From Brevibacillus sp. DP1.3A (lineage in GTDB: Bacteria > Bacillota > Bacilli > Brevibacillales > Brevibacillaceae), in contig NZ_CP085876.1 in the NCBI RefSeq assembly GCF_013284245.2, forward strand, positions 6,432,501 through 6,496,500: 64,000 nt of DNA. Direction: 5' to 3'. The notes below the pieces were generated by a model. That model did no database searches. It was not told the DNA's origin and worked only from the letters and a program-made list of their open reading frames with translations. Positions 60,450 to 64,000 of this stretch are shown here, piece by piece (the stretch's first letter is position 1; every line of letters starts with the position of its first letter). A program made the translations under genes and the position numbers.

Positions 60450-63400
60450 TTATTCACACAAATTCCGCTTAGACAACTGAACCGGAGAAATCGTATCCTT
60501 CGAGAAAGGCGTTAACCTCATTTGGAACTGGAACTCCACTGGACGCAAGGCATGCTGCTCCGATTGCTTAGGTCCGCAGCTATTGCTACCCAGCCCGTTT
60601 TGTCGATAATCGAGATGTAGTGTGACATACTCTCTTTTTACGAGATCTGTCGTGTGCTTTGCTTGCTCCAGATCGTCCGTATCATAGCGAAGTGCACTAA
60701 ATTCCAAGGTCGGTTGACCCATCGCGAAAAGTCCAATGCCTCGCTGATCGGTGATCGACATCCATTTGACGTCCGTGCGATTGCCATTTTCCTGTGGAAA
60801 TACATACGGCGTGTACAGCTCATCCACACTCGCGTGATATACCCCGATGCGATTGGCTTCCATGCTGTCGATATACGCCTCTCCTGGACCACGACCATAC
60901 CACGAGACACGCTCCATATCTTTGGCGACCAATAGCTTTAAGCCGATTCGTGGCAGCATCGCTGGCGGGGTGCCTTTGGGTGTGCCTTGAACATCTACCT
61001 GCACTTCGCCATTTCCGAACACAGTATACGTGTAGCGGCACGTAAATCCCCAGTCGTATACAGGCGGAGCAATCCGTACATCGCAGGTAATGACCACCCG
61101 ATCTGCTCGATCCTGCTGGATGCTTACATGCTCCACCCGGCTTTGCAAACGATCGAGGTACACCTTGCGCCACTCTTCCACTACGTACATGTCATTGTCA
61201 ATCGGAGCACGCCAGAACGTGAGTCGAGGTCCTGCCACCAACAGCTCCTTGCCTGCAAACACCCAACTCGTCGGCACACCGCTCACTTTGTCAAAAACGA
61301 ACTGAAAATCTGCTCCTGTAAAGATGATGTCCGTTTTCGTTTCTTTTGTATCTACTCTGCCGAACAGAGGCTGATAGGGAGCAACCGTAACCTGTTGGGC
61401 AGCGGTCACTGGCAAGGCAAATTGTGCCCAAGCCAGCTCATGTCCAGCCTGTACCCAGCTCTCATCTTGGTCCAGAACAAAGGAGAGCGTCAGCCAGTAG
61501 TCAGTCCGATCCTGTACCTGCACAGGCAAGGTATAGGGAACAGCTACAATGGTGCGACTTCCTGCTTCTGTATGTGGCAGCGACAGCGTTCCGCTCTGCA
61601 CCACTTGTCCGTCTGCCGTCACACTCCAAACCATTCTCACATGCGCAAGCGTGCGGAAATCATAGCGATTCGTAATGGTGACGAGCCCACTTTCCAAATC
61701 AGTCGCTTCTACGACGATTGGCTCAATCACTTTTTTGTATTCGAGTAACCCAGGGGATGGCGTGCGATCCGGACGAATCAGTCCGTCGATGACGAAGTTG
61801 CCATTCGTCGGGTAGTCCCCGAAGTCTCCCCCGTAGGCATAATACTCTCGCCCATCCGGCGTATATTGGCGCAAGCCGTGATCAATCCATTCCCACACAA
61901 AACCGCCCTGCAAGCGTTGATATTTATCAAATACATGGGCGTAGTCTCGCAAGCCACCGGGTCCATTCCCCATGGCATGAGCATACTCGCACATGATATG
62001 CGGCTTTTGCAGATGTTCATTTTCACCGTGCTGGATCATTTTTTCTACCGAGGAGTACATGGTGGAAAATACGTCGCACACTTCTGCTTCGCGATCCTCC
62101 TCGTAGTGGATGAGGCGAGTCGGGTCCGCTTGTCGGCACCAAGCGGCCATTGCCCGGAAATTGCAGCCGAAGCCGGATTCGTTGCCAAGCGACCACATGA
62201 TGATCGACGGATGGTTTTTGTCCCGCTCCACCATGCGCTCCATGCGCTCCACGTACGTCTGCTCCCACTCTGGATCATCGCTCAGCTGACTAATGTTGCC
62301 CGTTAACTGGAAGCCATGTGTCTCCAAATCGGTTTCGTCCATGACATACAATCCGTATTGGTCGCACAAATCATAAAAGCGCGGATCGTTCGGGTAATGC
62401 GCGGTACGAACGGCGTTGATGTTGTGTCGTTTCATCATGAGCACATCTTCACGCATCGTTTCATACGGGACTGCACGCCCGAGGTCAGGATGATGATCAT
62501 GGCGGTTCACGCCGTTTAGGCGAATCGCCACGCCGTTTACGAAGAAGTTGTTTCCTTTTACTTCGACCCGTCGGAAGCCCACACGAATCGGGATAACTTC
62601 TGACTTTTCGCCCGACTCCTGCTCAATCGCAAGCAGCAGATGATACAGGTTCGGTTCCTCCGCCGACCATTTTTTTGGCTCCTGCACCGGAAGCTCCAAG
62701 GTCACGACCTTTTCCTGTCCGGCTACCAGATCGCCTGCTCCGGTTTCGGTCAGCGAAGCGATAGACGTGTAGGATTGATCCAGCAGCTTTGCGGTCACGC
62801 TCACCCCGTCATAGGCAGCAGCGGAACTGTTTTCTATATGGACACGTACGCGCAGCACACCATGGCGGAAATCATCATCCAGATCAGTCACGACTGCCAG
62901 ATCTCTCACATGCAGCTTCGGTCTGGCAATCAGGGAAACATCCCGGAAAATCCCACTCAAGTACCACATATCTTGATCCTCGACATACGTACCGTCCGAC
63001 CATTGGTACACTTGAACAGCCAAGCGATTACTGCCTTCCTGCAACAGCTCCGTCACATCAAACTCAGATGGCAAGCGGCTTCCTTGGCTATAGCCGACTT
63101 CCTTCCCGTTCAACCACACATGAAAAGCGCTGTCGACCCCTTCAAATCGTAGGATCACCTGCTGATTTTGCCACGCAGACGCTACGGTAAACTCTCGTAA
63201 ATAGCAGCCTGTCGGGTTATCTGATGGAACATCCGGCGGATCGACCGGAAACGGATAGTACAAGTCCGTGTAATGCGGTTTACCATACCCTTGCAGTTGC
63301 CAATGCCCCGGCACCTGAATTCGGGCCCACTCCGTTTCATCATAATCGGCGGCAAAAAAGTTTTCCGGCACTCGCAGCGGTGATTCTGCGTAAGCAAACT

Positions 63401-63554
63401 GCCAATGCCCATTCAACAATTGAAACCACGATGTCGCGCCTCTTTCATACGTCAGTGCTCCCGATTCTTCCGGGTAAGACAAAAAGTAAGCCCGCGCCGC
63501 TAAGCGATTTCGCTCTAACAGCTGATGATTTGCCCAGTCATACCGTTGATGCAT
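60450..63554 (-). CDS. lacZ: Beta-galactosidase, GH2 (LacZ type)
   Basis: 1034 residues, full LacZ length with five domains. FNGVNRHDHHPDLGRAVP, acid/base Glu in MWSLGNESGFG (about residue 458) and nucleophile Glu in IMCEYAHAMGNGPGGL (about residue 522) are intact. C-terminal small-chain domain (VSWYGRGPGEAYIDSMEANRIG) is present. No signal peptide: cytosolic hydrolysis of imported lactose-like galactosides. AGAGGAG precedes the ATG; 18 bp after the ROK gene. Confidence 0.95.
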   Translation of the reverse strand: MHQRYDWANHQLLERNRLAARAYFLSYPEESGALTYERGATSWFQLLNGHWQFAYAESPLRVPENFFAADYDETEWARIQVPGHWQLQGYGKPHYTDLYYPFPVDPPDVPSDNPTGCYLREFTVASAWQNQQVILRFEGVDSAFHVWLNGKEVGYSQGSRLPSEFDVTELLQEGSNRLAVQVYQWSDGTYVEDQDMWYLSGIFRDVSLIARPKLHVRDLAVVTDLDDDFRHGVLRVRVHIENSSAAAYDGVSVTAKLLDQSYTSIASLTETGAGDLVAGQEKVVTLELPVQEPKKWSAEEPNLYHLLLAIEQESGEKSEVIPIRVGFRRVEVKGNNFFVNGVAIRLNGVNRHDHHPDLGRAVPYETMREDVLMMKRHNINAVRTAHYPNDPRFYDLCDQYGLYVMDETDLETHGFQLTGNISQLSDDPEWEQTYVERMERMVERDKNHPSIIMWSLGNESGFGCNFRAMAAWCRQADPTRLIHYEEDREAEVCDVFSTMYSSVEKMIQHGENEHLQKPHIMCEYAHAMGNGPGGLRDYAHVFDKYQRLQGGFVWEWIDHGLRQYTPDGREYYAYGGDFGDYPTNGNFVIDGLIRPDRTPSPGLLEYKKVIEPIVVEATDLESGLVTITNRYDFRTLAHVRMVWSVTADGQVVQSGTLSLPHTEAGSRTIVAVPYTLPVQVQDRTDYWLTLSFVLDQDESWVQAGHELAWAQFALPVTAAQQVTVAPYQPLFGRVDTKETKTDIIFTGADFQFVFDKVSGVPTSWVFAGKELLVAGPRLTFWRAPIDNDMYVVEEWRKVYLDRLQSRVEHVSIQQDRADRVVITCDVRIAPPVYDWGFTCRYTYTVFGNGEVQVDVQGTPKGTPPAMLPRIGLKLLVAKDMERVSWYGRGPGEAYIDSMEANRIGVYHASVDELYTPYVFPQENGNRTDVKWMSITDQRGIGLFAMGQPTLEFSALRYDTDDLEQAKHTTDLVKREYVTLHLDYRQNGLGSNSCGPKQSEQHALRPVEFQFQMRLTPFSKDTISPVQLSKRNLCE

Positions 63555-63572
63555 CGATGTACACTCCTCTTT

Positions 63573-64000
63573 TTACGATTTCACGGTTCCTTGTTCCCTG
63601 TTCATTGCTTGCAGGGCCAAGGCGCCTGCACCGAGCATTCCTGCATCTGCACCAAGCTCGGCCAAAACGATCTTTGTCTGTTGATGAACGACTTCCATGG
63701 CGTACCGTTGTACACTCGCTTGTACTGGTGCCAGCAATAGCTCCCCAGCCCGGCAAACCCCACCACCGATCACTACGAGTTGCGGGTTGCACACGTTCAC
63801 CAAGACAGACAAAGCCCAGCCAGTTACTTCACATGCTTCGTTCCATGCGCAGGTCGCCACTGCATCACCTTGTTCCACTGCCGTAGCCACCTGCTCAGCC
63901 GTAATCCGCTCAATCTGTCCATCGCACAGCGTAAACAGAGGAGAGGCTTTTGCTTGCCGCGGATTTGCATCGAGCTCCTTGTCCAAGCGTTCACGGGCCA
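63573..64000 (-). CDS. ROK family protein (sugar kinase or regulator), 5' end outside window
   Basis: The reading frame is open at the window edge, so only the C-terminal 140 or so residues are visible. NVCNPQLVVIGGGVCRAGELLLAPVQASV is the characteristic second ROK signature, and a Gly-rich region (GADAGMLGAGALAL) closes the protein. The first ROK motif and the Cys-zinc site are not in view, so kinase (e.g. glucokinase) and repressor cannot be distinguished; absence of a helix-turn-helix cannot be checked. It leads the lacZ locus by 18 bp. Confidence 0.88.
   Translation of the reverse strand, partial: ARERLDKELDANPRQAKASPLFTLCDGQIERITAEQVATAVEQGDAVATCAWNEACEVTGWALSVLVNVCNPQLVVIGGGVCRAGELLLAPVQASVQRYAMEVVHQQTKIVLAELGADAGMLGAGALALQAMNREQGTVKS

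Overview
The window looks like the chromosome of a spore-forming, Gram-positive Bacillales bacterium, most likely Brevibacillus or a close relative (inference from gene content and moderate base composition, not from a marker gene). Supporting signs are strong AGGAGG-type ribosome sites, lipoprotein solute-binding proteins, a BlaR1-type peptidase, a GbsR-type regulator, YesMN-type sugar regulators, intrinsic terminators after most operons, and a BclA-like collagenous spore-surface gene. I saw no tRNA, rRNA, CRISPR array, phage module or intact transposase.

Layout. (1) 1-2835: the end of an M56/M23 fusion, an MFS transporter and an arylamine N-acetyltransferase. (2) 2895-8800: a sigma-54 activator divergent from an SDR dehydrogenase and a two-subunit glycine-decarboxylase-like pair (GcvPA/GcvPB type), with a near-perfect -24/-12 promoter and no GcvT or GcvH. 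(3) 8813-14249: a secreted helical protein, a MarR regulator plus MFS pump sharing a 20-bp operator, and a YhgE/Pip membrane protein with two families of coiled-coil repeats. (4) 14376-24230: a large cell-surface metallophosphoesterase, an SMR pump, a HAD phosphatase, and an ABC importer of the 2-aminoethylphosphonate type divergent from a GbsR-family regulator. (5) 24230-27318: a Fur-controlled siderophore uptake operon without its ATPase.

(6) 27489-37903 is the most distinctive region: a probable spore-surface (exosporium) glycoprotein island. It holds three glycosyltransferase genes, one of them two-domain, two methyltransferase-fold proteins, four paralogous small proteins sharing an 'SIALEE' domain, a collagen-like protein whose N-terminus is the same domain, an MBL-fold protein and an unknown protein with a basic tail. 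The likely logic is that the small proteins and the collagen-like fibre assemble on the spore through the shared domain, while the transferases decorate the Thr-rich collagen region.

(7) 37925-48051: a PhnA/YjdM protein, a histidine kinase fused to its own response regulator divergent from a beta-lactamase-fold serine hydrolase, an FMN reductase, and a two-component system with a MacAB-type efflux system. (8) 48171-50514: a polar amino acid ABC importer. (9) 50520-51873: an AT-rich, transposase-less element bounded by 34-bp inverted repeats and carrying an aminoglycoside-phosphotransferase-like gene. (10) 51888-64000, all minus strand: a beta-galactoside or oligosaccharide utilisation locus with ROK protein, LacZ, YesM/YesN-type two-component system, sugar ABC transporter, YesL-type protein and GH63-like glycosidase, with a cre-like site before the binding-protein gene.
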